Source of the DNA: F1-80-MAGs062 sp046345315
GTDB taxonomy: Bacteria; Planctomycetota; Planctomycetia; Planctomycetales; Planctomycetaceae
NCBI GenBank assembly: GCA_046345315.1
Contig: JBKDKA010000217.1
Coordinates: forward strand, 35,234 to 99,233
Reading direction: 5' to 3'
DNA: 64,000 nt
Shown here: positions 18,429-28,421 of the stretch, piece after piece
How positions within the stretch are numbered: position 1 is the first letter of the stretch
How the letters are laid out: each line of letters begins with the position of its first letter
The notes under the pieces: generated by a model
Databases searched by the model: none
Seen by the model: the letters and a program-made list of their open reading frames with translations, nothing else
What the model was told of the DNA's origin: nothing
Program-made: the position numbers and the translations under genes

Positions 18429-20183
18429 TTATGTTCCATCTGAACATTCTGGGTAAAGAGCTCGACTCACACAGCCATCGTAAGCCTGAGCGACTGTGGC
18501 AGAAAAGTCTGCCAGGTAGCCGCGAATCACGGCATTTGACTTTCTGACCGGAAGTGCCGAACGCCGTGCCTTCATTTCGGACTCAGAGATATTGACCGTG
18601 ATCGATCCCTCGAGCAGATTGAAGGCGATCAGATCACCGTCCCGGACACATGCAATGGGACCACCGACGGCCGCTTCCGGAGAACAATGAACGCCGATCG
18701 CTCCGTGCGAAACTCCCGACACTCGGGTATCCGAAATGAATGCCACTTTTCCATCAAGCTCCGGAACCGCGAGAGCTGCAGTTGCGATCAGCACCTCCGG
18801 CATACCGCTGGCGACCGGACCAAGATACCTCAGAACAATCACGCTTCCAGGCTGAATTCGACGCTGTTCCACCGCACGAACGATTTCGCGAGGGTCGTCG
18901 AAACAGATTGCTTTCCCCTCGAACACAGGCTGTTTCATGCTCGACACTTTGAACACAATTCCGCCAGGCGCCAGATTGCCAAAACAGATCTGCATGTCGG
19001 CAAACGGCTTGTAACACCGATTGACCGGGACGATCAGATCCTGATCTTCTGAAGGTGGAGAAACCGAAGCCAGGTTTTCTCCCATTGTCTTTCCGCTCAC
19101 CGTCAGGGGACTCGGATCAAGCAGTCCGCTGTCAAGCAGATGCCGAAGGAGAACCGGTGTCCCGCCGATTCGGTGAAGGTCGACCATCGTCCGCGGACCT
19201 CTCGGAGCAAAACTGCAGAGCACCGGTGTTTCTCGGAAGATCTTCTGCAGATCACGAAGCGTAAACTCCACCTCCGCTTCTCGTGCCAGTGCCAGCAGAT
19301 GGATCACACCATTTGTCGATCCGCCTGCGGCGGCAATGGCCACGGCGGCGTTTCGAAACGCGGCTTTAGTCAGGATATCGCGAGGACGAATGTTCGCTTC
19401 CAGCAGATGTCTCACGGCCTGACCGACTTCTCGGCATTCCCGGACTTTCGCATCGTCCACAGCCGGAATGGAACTGCTGGACGGAAGCATCAGACCGATG
19501 GCTTCCATCGCGATGCCCCAGGTATTGAACGAGGCCGCGATCCCGCATCCACCCGGCCCTGGACAGGCTTTCCTGAGAATCTCATCTGCTTCGGCAGTAT
19601 CCATGGCCCCCACCGAAACGGCGGCCTGCGAATCATACACATCAAGGATGGTGATGTCTTTTCCGTTATGGCATCCCGGCATGATGCTGCCGCCGCTGAC
19701 AATGAGCCCCGGATAATTCATCCTGGCCAGAGCCATGGCAAATCCAGGACCATTTTTGTCGCAGTGATGCATGCCCACCATCGCGTCGTAGCAGTGAGCA
19801 GTGACAACACATTCCGCACTGTTGGCAATCAGATTCCTCGAGGGAAGACTCGCGTTACCACCTTCATGTCCCTGAGAAATGTTGTCACTCACCGCCGGAG
19901 TTCCGAACGGGAAGCCCAGGAGCCCGGCATCACGACATCCGGCGGCAATCTCCTGTGCCAGCCGATACGCATGAACGTTGCAGGTGTTTCCGTCGAGCAG
20001 TGGCACTCCGATGCCAACCTGAGCCCTCTGAAAATCTTCCTGATCCATCCCGACAGCGTAATAGAACGCGCGAATTCCCTTCTGCCAGCCATCAGTCAGT
20101 CTTGAACTGTTCCAGTTCAGTGGATGTTTCTCGTTTGCTTTTCGAGATCCCTTTTCGTCCGACACTACTTTTTCACCGGTCAT
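18429..20183 (-). CDS. IlvD/Edd-family dehydratase, divergent
   Basis: Predicted 584-aa member of the IlvD/Edd family, which dehydrates dihydroxy acids or sugar acids with an iron-sulfur cluster. The three likely cluster cysteines are present: C68 (GNTCNVH), C141 (HHCDKNGPG) and C213 (CPGPGGCGIAA). K143, the position that is carbamylated in the family, is also kept. Two active-site stretches are unusual: the segment after C213 reads CGIAASFNTW where dihydroxy-acid dehydratases read CGGMYTANTM, and the catalytic-serine motif reads SDTRVSG rather than DGRFSG. It may therefore act on a sugar acid rather than in branched-chain amino-acid synthesis. It is on its own on the minus strand. Confidence 0.88.
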   Translation of the reverse strand: MTGEKVVSDEKGSRKANEKHPLNWNSSRLTDGWQKGIRAFYYAVGMDQEDFQRAQVGIGVPLLDGNTCNVHAYRLAQEIAAGCRDAGLLGFPFGTPAVSDNISQGHEGGNASLPSRNLIANSAECVVTAHCYDAMVGMHHCDKNGPGFAMALARMNYPGLIVSGGSIMPGCHNGKDITILDVYDSQAAVSVGAMDTAEADEILRKACPGPGGCGIAASFNTWGIAMEAIGLMLPSSSSIPAVDDAKVRECREVGQAVRHLLEANIRPRDILTKAAFRNAAVAIAAAGGSTNGVIHLLALAREAEVEFTLRDLQKIFRETPVLCSFAPRGPRTMVDLHRIGGTPVLLRHLLDSGLLDPSPLTVSGKTMGENLASVSPPSEDQDLIVPVNRCYKPFADMQICFGNLAPGGIVFKVSSMKQPVFEGKAICFDDPREIVRAVEQRRIQPGSVIVLRYLGPVASGMPEVLIATAALAVPELDGKVAFISDTRVSGVSHGAIGVHCSPEAAVGGPIACVRDGDLIAFNLLEGSITVNISESEMKARRSALPVRKSNAVIRGYLADFSATVAQAYDGCVSRALYPECSDGT

Positions 20184-20324
20184 GACTCAACGGCCTTATT
20201 TCTTCTGATCAGAAAGGCAAACAGATGCATCGCCCGAAACTGCAGACAGATGAACAACAGAATGGCAGAATATGTTGTAACGAAATCTCTGTGGAGCCCC
20301 AAACGACCAGCAGGAAATCCCCGC

Positions 20325-21017
20325 TTATTCCGTTCGAGCTGAAAGCCGTCGCAGGCGGATGTTTCGATACCAGGCTTCGCCGGGCGGGCCGCCATGAATC
20401 TGCAGTGCGATGTGACCAGTCTGCGGAATCTCGTTCTCAACTTCTGTGTAGTCGACCGTCTGAAGATCATTGATCCACAGCCGTATGCGAGCCCCCTCAC
20501 AAAGAATCCGGTAGGAATTCCAGTCTTCCTTCTTCAGCACCGCTGCGATCTTCTGCGGTTCCGGTGCTGCGAGAATACGGTTTCGTCGAGACTCGTCGTA
20601 AAGACAACCCCAGTAAGACTGACCCAGATCCGCCTGATATCCGATCATTTCATGATGTCCCGGAATCCGCTGACTCCGCAGCTGGATGCCGGCATTCGTC
20701 TGATCCCCCTTCAGTCGAAACTCAAGCGTCAGCTCAAAGTCATCATAGATCGCTTCGGAAGAAAGAAAAAAGTTGTGCGGGATCCGTTCATTCAATGATC
20801 CGCCAACAATCGCGCGGTCTTCCACGCGAAACCATTTTTCATCTCCCTGCCAACGATCGAACGTATTCCCGTCAAAGAGAGACTCGAACTCTGAATTCGA
20901 TTTCTCAGTAGCATTCTGAGGAGAAGAAACTGCATCTTCTCCCCTCGCAGGGAACCTTGAAGAGAAGCCGATCAGCGCCAGGAGGCAGCAGGATTGGATC
21001 AACAGCCGTCGGGGCAT
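20325..21017 (-). CDS. DUF1080 (3-keto-disaccharide hydrolase-like) exported protein
   Basis: Predicted 230-aa secreted protein of the DUF1080 family, a concanavalin-like beta-sandwich abundant in planctomycetes. I chose the ATG at 21017 (MPRRLLIQSCCLLALIGF) because it begins the signal peptide; the frame is open to 21047. Family features are FESLFDGNTFDRWQGD near the mature N-terminus, DDFELTLEFRLKG, NAGIQLRSQRIPG, YQADLG and the closing GHIALQIHGGPPGEAWYRNI. Some family members hydrolyse 3-keto-glycosides; that activity cannot be read from the sequence. Confidence 0.92.
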   Translation of the reverse strand: MPRRLLIQSCCLLALIGFSSRFPARGEDAVSSPQNATEKSNSEFESLFDGNTFDRWQGDEKWFRVEDRAIVGGSLNERIPHNFFLSSEAIYDDFELTLEFRLKGDQTNAGIQLRSQRIPGHHEMIGYQADLGQSYWGCLYDESRRNRILAAPEPQKIAAVLKKEDWNSYRILCEGARIRLWINDLQTVDYTEVENEIPQTGHIALQIHGGPPGEAWYRNIRLRRLSARTE

Positions 21018-21416
21018 TGTGACTCGTCCTTCCGGAAACAGGGGCATCAGTCGCCTTGGTATCAGGGATACCGAAGAAAACCGAGCCCGTACCAGTTCAC
21101 AGCGTTCTCTTTAAGACGTTCAGCAACGAGCTTCCGGGAATGAGAACAACGTGGGCGATTGTTCTGAACAGAGACCTGCCCAAAGATCTCGTCCGGAAAG
21201 TCATCACGCGGTGAGGGCATCCCGCGCCTGCTGATGCGAACTGTGAGTCTGCAACAGCGCGGACACGTGAAGTCGGGAGGAGAAGCCCGTCTGAGCGGGA
21301 TCGCCCTGCAGGAAATCAGAGCGTCGAGGAAACCCGTAATCCCGGAATCGACTGCCTGCGCCTGTCAGTTGAACAGACATCAGAATGCCGAAAAACTGTT
21401 CGGGATTCAGCGTCGA
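21018..21416. other. Intergenic region
   Basis: About 400 bp upstream of the DUF1080 gene. It holds a small hairpin (GGTATC at 21058 with GATACC at 21067) but no convincing gene. A 73-codon + frame at 21234-21455 looks non-coding. Confidence 0.4.
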
Positions 21417-21608
21417 TCAGACCAGAGCAGTCTGAGACGTTCGATACAGATATGAAGTCACCGGGTCACAGACGAAACCGTCGTCCGGGTGATCCGGGTC
21501 TTCAAACCGGAGGGAAACTCCGTTCTTTTCCACAGAGACTACGGTCACAATCAGAGCCCCGATTCGAAGACGCTCACCCGGAACAACATCAAAGTGCTGG
21601 CACTGCAT
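21417..21608 (-). CDS. Small protein with CsrA-like pattern (putative)
   Basis: Putative 63-aa protein. The frame is open to 21812 on the minus strand, but only the last 63 codons look protein-like, so I took the internal ATG at 21608. The segment VPGERLRIGALIVTVVSVEK followed by VSLRFEDPDHP repeats the strand spacing of CsrA (GExLxIG, then hydrophobic-alternating strands, then VxLxF and a proline). CsrA-type proteins bind GGA motifs in mRNA leaders. There is no strong ribosome site before the chosen ATG, and the usual CsrA N-terminus (MLILxRK) is not seen, so this is tentative. Confidence 0.4.
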   Translation of the reverse strand: MQCQHFDVVPGERLRIGALIVTVVSVEKNGVSLRFEDPDHPDDGFVCDPVTSYLYRTSQTALV

Positions 21609-22200
21609 GACGACGCTGATACCTAAAAATAATCCGGACGCCTGAATCAGAGCAAAGATGAAAAACTCGATGTCAAAGACTGATAAGCTGTCGGACGATG
21701 GAAAGGATGGATGATGACGAGTCGATCGAACTTTCAGATGTGACAGAACTGTCGAAAGGGCTCGATGATCTTTGTCGGTGAGTGTTATAACTATCGCCAT
21801 TCTTTCAGACAATCGCGATCGTCGTTCCTCTTCAAAGTTCCGGTGACCTTTTTCTTCGATGCATGTTTTCTCCGATTTTTCTCTTCACAAAAAATGAGAT
21901 TTCTGCATGAGGGAAGTTCTGTGTGCCGGGTTCATGTCAGATGACGAAAGCTGAAAGTGCAAGCCTGCATCGCGTGCAGCTCATCTCAAGACACATCATT
22001 CGACAGTGATTCTGCTCCGGTACAGCAACAGTCGATAGCAGTCACTGCATCTCGTGAAGAATTCTGTACAATCTGCGGGAATGTTCCCGTGCTGCAGGAC
22101 CGATCACCTTCTTATGAACAGATTCAGAAGGTATCCGTGCCTGCATCGATACACTTTTCAAACTGTCTTTCCGTTTTGATGTCAGTATCCAGAGTCCATA
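21609..22200. other. Long intergenic region upstream of the M3 peptidase gene
   Basis: Nearly 600 bp without a convincing gene on either strand. Several short frames are open but show no domain or ribosome site. It presumably contains the promoter of the peptidase gene and that of the small minus-strand gene. I see no repeat or terminator in it. Confidence 0.4.
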
Positions 22201-24288
22201 ATGAACGACTTCAATCCGCTTCTCGTCAGGTCAGGACTTCCTCCATTCGACCGCATCTGTCCTGAGCATATCCGTCCGGCGGCGAATGAGTTCCTCATTG
22301 AATGTCGAGAAATTCTTGAACATCTTGAATCGGTCTCTGAACCGAACTGGTGTTCACTCTTCGAACCACTGGAAAAGATAGACCTGCTTTTTGAATACGG
22401 CTGGTCGCCTGTCGGGCATCTTCTGAGCGTTGCAAACTCGGATGAACTCCGTCGTGCTCACGAGGAAACACTACCTGACATCATTGAATTCGGGCTTCGC
22501 CTCCGCCAGAGCGATATCCTCTATCAGCTTCTGTGCCGTATCCGAGATTCGGAACAGTGGAACACAATCAGCGAAGCGCAGCGGCGAATCATTCGGCGGT
22601 CGATTCAGAGCGCTGAACAGTCCGGTATCGGGCTCAAAGGCAGCGAGCGGGAACGATTCAACGAGATTGAACAGAGACTCTCCCAGCTGGCGACTCAGTT
22701 TTCGAATCATGTCCTGGACGCAACAAAAGCCTGCTGGCTGGATCTGACTGACCAGGAATCCGTCAGCGGTCTACCGCTCAGCCTCCGGCGGAGAATGGCG
22801 GCAGCATGGTCGAATGCCGAAGAACACCGAGAAAAACCATCCGCGTCCCCGGAAGGCGGTCCCTGGCGAGTCACACTGGACCAGCCGACATTCGGCCCGT
22901 TCATGGAGCACTGCGCAGATCGTAATCTTCGGGAGAAACTCTATCGGATGTATATCACCAGGGCCTCCACAGCGCCGTGGGACAACTCCGGCCTGATCGC
23001 TGAGATTCTGACACTTCGGCGCGAACAATCGGAACTCCTCGGTTTCAGCACCTACGCAGACTTGAGCATGTCCCGCAAGATGGCCGGAACTGTATCCACA
23101 GTTCGCGACATGTTCGATCGACTGCTCGCTGCGTCACATGGTGTCGCTCAGAAAGAACTGGAGGAGCTCACAGAGTTCGCTCAGGCTCAGGGGCATCAAG
23201 GCAAGCTGTCTCACTGGGATGTTTCATTCTGGGCGGAGCGACTTCGTGAATCGCGATTCTCGTTCACAGATGAGGAGCTTCGGCCGTTTTTCTCATTCGA
23301 ACGAGTTCTGGCGGGCCTTTTCGAAATCTGTCATGTGTTGTTCGGTATTACAGTCCGACCAGCCGATGGAAAAGCCCCGATCTGGAATCCCGATGTTCGC
23401 TACTTCGAAGTGCTCAACGAGCAGGGCGCGCTGATTGCTGCGTTTTACCTCGACCCTTATTCGCGGCCTGCCAACAAACGCGGGGGAGCATGGATGGCGG
23501 ACTGCATCGCACGTTCAGTCCGGCAGGATGGTGTTCGACTTCCCGTGGCACACCTGATCTGCAACAGCACTCCGCCCGTCAACGAGACTCCGTCACTGAT
23601 GACATTCCGTGAAGTGGAGACTCTGTTCCACGAATTCGGGCATGGTCTGCAGCACATGCTGACCACAGTTGATTTTCGAGACGCGGCAGGAATCAGCGGG
23701 ATTGAATGGGATGCCGTGGAACTTCCCAGTCAGTTCATGGAGAACTGGTGCTATCATCGCGACACACTGATGAAGATGGCTGTTCATTATTCGACTGGTG
23801 AACAGATGTCCGAAGAATTGTTTCAGAAGCTGCTTGCAGCAAGAAACTATCGCGCGGCTTCACAGATGCTGCGACAGCTTCAGCTGGGGATGTCCGACAT
23901 GGAACTCCATGCGTCATGGGTTCCGGAAGGAAAAGAAACACCATTCGACGCGGAACGGCGTATCTCAGAAAAAACAAGCCTGCTTCCTCCGCTTCCCGAA
24001 AACCGTTTTCTTTGTTCGTTCCAGCATATTTTTTCGGGTGGATATGCAGCCGGATATTACAGTTACAAATGGGCAGAGGTTCTCAGTGCTGATGCCTTCT
24101 CAGCATTTCAGGAAGCGGGCACGGAGAATCTGACCGAAACAGCAAAGATCGGCCGAAGGTTTCGCGACACTGTCCTCGCTCAGGGTGGCAGTCGACATCC
24201 CATGGAGATCTTTGAAGAATTCCGTGGACGAAAGCCGGATCCTGCGGCGCTTTTGAGGCAATGCGGACTGCTCAAAGCGGATTGCTGA
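22201..24288 (+). CDS. M3-family zinc oligopeptidase (oligopeptidase A-like)
   Basis: Predicted 695-aa cytoplasmic thimet-type oligopeptidase that degrades short peptides, such as released signal peptides. The zinc motif is in LFHEFGHGLQHML, with His and Glu at about 477-481, and the third ligand region is GIEWDAVELPSQFMENW. The N-terminus FNPLLVRSGLPPFDRI and the C-terminal GGYAAGYYSYKWAEVLSADAF match oligopeptidase A/PrlC. Length is standard. No signal peptide is seen. It stands alone after a long intergenic region. Confidence 0.95.
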   Translation: MNDFNPLLVRSGLPPFDRICPEHIRPAANEFLIECREILEHLESVSEPNWCSLFEPLEKIDLLFEYGWSPVGHLLSVANSDELRRAHEETLPDIIEFGLRLRQSDILYQLLCRIRDSEQWNTISEAQRRIIRRSIQSAEQSGIGLKGSERERFNEIEQRLSQLATQFSNHVLDATKACWLDLTDQESVSGLPLSLRRRMAAAWSNAEEHREKPSASPEGGPWRVTLDQPTFGPFMEHCADRNLREKLYRMYITRASTAPWDNSGLIAEILTLRREQSELLGFSTYADLSMSRKMAGTVSTVRDMFDRLLAASHGVAQKELEELTEFAQAQGHQGKLSHWDVSFWAERLRESRFSFTDEELRPFFSFERVLAGLFEICHVLFGITVRPADGKAPIWNPDVRYFEVLNEQGALIAAFYLDPYSRPANKRGGAWMADCIARSVRQDGVRLPVAHLICNSTPPVNETPSLMTFREVETLFHEFGHGLQHMLTTVDFRDAAGISGIEWDAVELPSQFMENWCYHRDTLMKMAVHYSTGEQMSEELFQKLLAARNYRAASQMLRQLQLGMSDMELHASWVPEGKETPFDAERRISEKTSLLPPLPENRFLCSFQHIFSGGYAAGYYSYKWAEVLSADAFSAFQEAGTENLTETAKIGRRFRDTVLAQGGSRHPMEIFEEFRGRKPDPAALLRQCGLLKADC

Positions 24289-24365
24289 TTTACCGTTGAA
24301 TGCGAAGTATGTAGTGCAGAATCGCCGACGATCCGTGAACGGACGAAGAGAACGAGAATCCTCGC

Positions 24366-25772
24366 ATGCAGAATATTCCTGAACGACACTTCGACGTGGT
24401 TGTCATCGGAACGGGCCCCGGGGGTGAGGGAGCTTCGATGGAAGCAACCAAACAGGGGAAGAGCGTCGCTGCCGTTGAGCGACTGCCTCGAATCGGCGGC
24501 AACTGCACTCATCTGGGGACGATTCCCAGCAAATCACTTCGCGCTGCGATTTATCGAGTGATGGAGGTGAACTCCAACCCTCATTTCCGTCAGCTCGGGT
24601 TCAGCATCAATGTCGGGTTTCGTGATCTGCGCCGCAGTGCTCAGTCGGTCATCGACCAGCAGGTCGGTATGCGACGAAACTTTTATGAACGTAATGAAGT
24701 CGATGTTCTTCAGGGAGACGCAACGTTTCTCGATCCGCATCGCGTCCAGGTCGAACATGCAGACGGCAGCACCGAAATCCTGCATGCGAAGTCATTCGTC
24801 ATCGCAACAGGTTCACGACCATATCGTCCACCGGGAGTTGATTTCAGCCACCACCGCGTCTTTGACAGTGATACCATTCTTGACCTGCCGGAAACTCCCG
24901 GAACGATGACGATCTACGGAGCAGGCGTGATCGGCAGCGAATACGCTTCCATGTTTCGCAACCTTCAGGTCAAAGTGAACCTCGTGAACACACGATCGAA
25001 GGTGCTTGAATTTCTGGATGATGAAATCTGTGATGCTCTGGCCTACCACATGCGCGACACGGGGGTTCGCATCCGCAACAACGAGATATTCGACCGAGTG
25101 GAAACATTCGACGACCATGTCATGGTCCATCTGAAGTCGGGAAAGCAGCTGAAGAGCGACATTCTCCTCTGGGCGAACGGACGCACCGGCAACACAGATG
25201 GGCTGGGACTGCAGAACATCGGCTTATCAGCTGACGAACGAGGACAGATCTCGGTCAATGAACACTTCCAGACAACACAGCCTCACATCTATGCAGTCGG
25301 AGACGTGATCGGAATTCCGGCACTGGCAAGCGCGGCATACATTCAGGGACGATTCGCTGCCCGCCACCTGGGCAATGCCGATTCTGATCAGTTCCGTATT
25401 CAGGATATTCCGACCGGAATTTACACCAGTCCGGAAATCAGCTCCCTGGGAAAAACAGAACGTCAGCTGACGGAAGAATGTGTGCCCTATGAGGTTGGTC
25501 ATTCAATGTTCAAGAATCTGGCACGAGCTCAGATCATGGGACGCCCGATCGGGATGCTGAAGCTGCTGTTCCATCGAGACACACTGCAGATCCTTGGAAT
25601 CCACTGTTTCGGCGTCAACGCCACAGAGATCATTCACATCGGACAGGCGATTATGGCGCAGCCGGGTGAAGCCAACTCACTGCTCTATTTCATCAACACA
25701 ACGTTCAATTATCCGACGATGGCAGAAGCGTATCGGGTGGCTGCACTGAATGGATATAATCGAGTCAAATAG
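24366..25772 (+). CDS. sthA: Soluble pyridine nucleotide transhydrogenase SthA
   Basis: Predicted 468-aa flavoprotein that equilibrates NADPH/NAD+ and NADP+/NADH. It belongs to the FAD disulfide-reductase fold but, as typical for SthA, has a single cysteine at the redox position (GGNCTHLGTIPSKSLR) rather than the CxxxxC pair of lipoamide dehydrogenase. The FAD motif VVIGTGPGGEGASM, the NAD motif YGAGVIGSEYASM, YAVGDVIG, and the C-terminal interface helix region are all in place. Length is standard. It lies 77 bp after the M3 peptidase gene. Confidence 0.95.
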   Translation: MQNIPERHFDVVVIGTGPGGEGASMEATKQGKSVAAVERLPRIGGNCTHLGTIPSKSLRAAIYRVMEVNSNPHFRQLGFSINVGFRDLRRSAQSVIDQQVGMRRNFYERNEVDVLQGDATFLDPHRVQVEHADGSTEILHAKSFVIATGSRPYRPPGVDFSHHRVFDSDTILDLPETPGTMTIYGAGVIGSEYASMFRNLQVKVNLVNTRSKVLEFLDDEICDALAYHMRDTGVRIRNNEIFDRVETFDDHVMVHLKSGKQLKSDILLWANGRTGNTDGLGLQNIGLSADERGQISVNEHFQTTQPHIYAVGDVIGIPALASAAYIQGRFAARHLGNADSDQFRIQDIPTGIYTSPEISSLGKTERQLTEECVPYEVGHSMFKNLARAQIMGRPIGMLKLLFHRDTLQILGIHCFGVNATEIIHIGQAIMAQPGEANSLLYFINTTFNYPTMAEAYRVAALNGYNRVK

Positions 25773-25867
25773 ACTCGCTGCAGTCTGCCTTTGTGATTCG
25801 CGATCAGTTCTTCAGTGGAACCCGAACACACCTCTTCGGTTCCATGTCTCTCGGTCAGCCAGGACCC

Positions 25868-27514
25868 ATGCAATACAACCAACCGGCACGGCTGCCACTT
25901 CCATTCCTCTGGATCGTGATCGCAGTCTGTCTGCTTCCAACCGCACTCAACCTCTGTGGCTTCGACTTTTCCACGCGCGGACAGGAGCTCGGCCGTGCGA
26001 CCGTTCTGAATTCGATCGCAGATACGCCGGATCTGCTGGAAACGCATCCGATCAAGGGGCCACTGGTCCATACAGTTCTTGAGTGGAGCGCATTCTGCGT
26101 CGCCGTTGTAACGGTGGTGTTTTCGTTCATCCAGTTTTCAGTACGCCGCGACTCGACAACTCCGATCATCGGCATGGCGATGTTCGCTTCAGGACTCTTT
26201 GATGCTCTGAATGTGCTGGCGGCCAACGGGCTGATTCTCCGAGTCAGTGATTATCGAGAATTCATTCCGTTTACCTGGGCGATCTCCCGATCTTTCAATA
26301 TCTGCATCATGATCGCGGGTGCAAGCCTGTTTCTTCGAAGAAAGCCGGATCAGAAATTCGGCAGCGCGCGACGAAGCGGTCGTTATCTGCTTCTGATCGG
26401 ACTCTTTCTCAGCGTGCTTGCGTTTGTGATTGTCCAGACCGCTGCATACGTTCCGAAGCTTCCTCACAGTCTTTTCCCGAATTCGAATGTGCCACGTCCA
26501 TGGGATGCGATGCCGCTGATTCTTTACCTCTTCGCCGGAGGAATTTTTTTTCCGCGGTACTATCGAATGCACCCGGGGCTTTTTTCTCATGCTCTGATTG
26601 TGGGCGTTCTTCCACAGATCGCCACGCAGTTGCACGCCGCTTTCGGATCCCGTGAACTCTATGACAATCACTTCAACATCGCGTATTTCCTGAAGATTTT
26701 CGCCTACGCGGTTCCGCTCATAGGACTCATTCTTGAATACATCCGGACGTATCAGGGAGAAATCCGACTGCGGGCCGCTGAGGAAAGCCTGCAGATGGCT
26801 CGCATCGTGCAGCAGGAAATGCTCCCGCAGCGACCTCCGAAACTGCCCGGCTTCGATATCGCGGGCAGGTCATTCCCGGCAGAAGCTGTCGGGGGAGATT
26901 ACTTTGACTATATTGAGATGAGCGACGGAGCTGTTGCCATCGTCACTGCGGATGTCAGTGGCCACGATATCGGTGCTTCGATCTTCATGACACAGACGCG
27001 AGCCTATCTCCGTGCTCTGGCCGGTCGTGAAACAGACACCGTATCAATTCTCAGAAGGCTCAACAGACTTCTGACGGAAGATGGTCGTCACGAGCGTTTC
27101 GTGGCTCTGTTTTTTGCGAAACTGAACCCGAAGAAGCGAACGATGACCTGCTGTCCGGCGGGTTACATGAGTTATCTGCTGCAGAAGTCCGGAAAGTGGC
27201 GAATCATCGAAAGCGACTGCGTCCCGCTTGGTATTCTTTCTGACGATTCGACCATGACTACGGAAGTGATTCATCTCGAAACCTCCGAGCTCTTCGTATC
27301 GTTCACCGACGGTGTCGTTGAAGCAGCATCTCCGGCCGGCGAACAGTTCGGGGTTGACCGCACGCTCGCTGCAATTGTTGAGAATAAGCACCTCTCGGCG
27401 GAAGAAATCGTCTCCCGACTTTACGAGACAATCGAAGATTTCTGTGGAGGTTCGGCGAGAACCGATGACGTGACTGTCGTTGTCCTGAAATCCATCGGGA
27501 CAGCGAAAGCCTGA
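25868..27514 (+). CDS. Membrane-anchored SpoIIE-type PP2C phosphatase
   Basis: Predicted membrane sensor phosphatase. From the ATG at 25868 (MQYNQPARLPLPFLW) it is 548 aa; a GTG at 25793 or ATG at 25844 would extend it. The N-terminal half has about eight hydrophobic segments, in a MASE-like sensor arrangement. A short helical linker (RAAEESLQMARIVQQEMLPQ) leads to the SpoIIE/RsbU phosphatase domain. The metal-site motifs are AEAVGGDYFDY, TADVSGHDIGAS, FVSFTDGVVEA and ARTDDVTVVVL. Such enzymes usually dephosphorylate an anti-sigma-factor antagonist; no partner gene is adjacent. Confidence 0.9.
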   Translation: MQYNQPARLPLPFLWIVIAVCLLPTALNLCGFDFSTRGQELGRATVLNSIADTPDLLETHPIKGPLVHTVLEWSAFCVAVVTVVFSFIQFSVRRDSTTPIIGMAMFASGLFDALNVLAANGLILRVSDYREFIPFTWAISRSFNICIMIAGASLFLRRKPDQKFGSARRSGRYLLLIGLFLSVLAFVIVQTAAYVPKLPHSLFPNSNVPRPWDAMPLILYLFAGGIFFPRYYRMHPGLFSHALIVGVLPQIATQLHAAFGSRELYDNHFNIAYFLKIFAYAVPLIGLILEYIRTYQGEIRLRAAEESLQMARIVQQEMLPQRPPKLPGFDIAGRSFPAEAVGGDYFDYIEMSDGAVAIVTADVSGHDIGASIFMTQTRAYLRALAGRETDTVSILRRLNRLLTEDGRHERFVALFFAKLNPKKRTMTCCPAGYMSYLLQKSGKWRIIESDCVPLGILSDDSTMTTEVIHLETSELFVSFTDGVVEAASPAGEQFGVDRTLAAIVENKHLSAEEIVSRLYETIEDFCGGSARTDDVTVVVLKSIGTAKA

Positions 27515-27616
27515 GCCTGCTTGAAATTCCGGCAGCGGAACGGGACGATTCCGGGAATTCTGAGATGGCAGATCTCGTTCCGAGACCGCAGCGGCAAAGC
27601 AGATCAGGAGCAGACA

Positions 27617-28405
27617 ATGGGGATTCTGAATCGTTTTTCACTTGAGGGTCGTATTGCACTCGTGACAGCCGGTGCCGGTCCGCTTTTCGGAAGCAGCATT
27701 TCCTGGGCACTGGCCGAAGCGGGAGCCACCGTCATCACGGCGTCACGATCGCTGGAAGCGAACGAGAAGTTCGCGGAAAGCCTTCGGTCAGCAGGTCATC
27801 GAGCCCATGGGATGCAGTTTGACCTTTCCGATTCTGATTCCATTCGCAGGCTGCACCGGGAAGTCATTGAACGATTCGGCCGGCTTGACGTTCTGGTCAA
27901 CAGTGCATTGACACGTGATGGACATACAGGCGGACATGAAGAACAGACTCCCGAGACATGGATGAACGCCGGGCAGGGAGATTTTTCGGGCCTGTTCCTG
28001 ATCTGTCAGCAGTTTGTTCCGGACATGATCCGACAGGGCGGGGGATCCATTATCAATATCTCGAGCATCTATGGCGTTGTTTCGAATGACCCCACGATCT
28101 ACGAGGGCACAACGATGCGACAGCCGCCGAGCTACACGTTCGTGAAAGCAGGGATGATCAACTACACACGTTACCTTGCCTGCTATTACGGCAAGCAGGG
28201 GATCCGAGCCAACTGCATCAGTCCCGGAGGCTACTTCAACAATCAGCCGCAGGCGTTTGTCGACAAGTACTGCCATCGAGTTCCGGTCGGCCGAATGCTG
28301 AGCCACGACGACATTCAGGGGGCTGTTGTTTTTCTTGCGTCCGATGCATCCAGCTACGTCACGGGAACAAACCTGATGGTTGATGGTGGCTGGACCAGTC
28401 TCTGA
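27617..28405 (+). CDS. Short-chain dehydrogenase/reductase
   Basis: Predicted 262-aa NAD(P)-dependent oxidoreductase of the SDR family. The ATG at 27617 is preceded by AGGAG at good spacing, although the frame is open to 27521. The cofactor segment reads VTAGAGPLFGSSIS, a slightly unusual TGxxxGxG variant. The catalytic residues are in NISSIYG and YTFVKAGM (YxxxK), and the C-terminus VTGTNLMVDGGW is typical. An additional loop (about residues 170-175, TTMRQPPS) precedes the catalytic Tyr, as in some sugar-acid SDRs. It is first of three co-oriented genes with the TIM-barrel protein and the fusion enzyme. Confidence 0.93.
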   Translation: MGILNRFSLEGRIALVTAGAGPLFGSSISWALAEAGATVITASRSLEANEKFAESLRSAGHRAHGMQFDLSDSDSIRRLHREVIERFGRLDVLVNSALTRDGHTGGHEEQTPETWMNAGQGDFSGLFLICQQFVPDMIRQGGGSIINISSIYGVVSNDPTIYEGTTMRQPPSYTFVKAGMINYTRYLACYYGKQGIRANCISPGGYFNNQPQAFVDKYCHRVPVGRMLSHDDIQGAVVFLASDASSYVTGTNLMVDGGWTSL

Positions 28406-28421
28406 AATTCAGGTCAACTCT

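Noticed and set aside
21609..21812. N-terminal extension of the CsrA-like frame
   Set aside because: The extra 68 codons do not look protein-like and contain no domain pattern.
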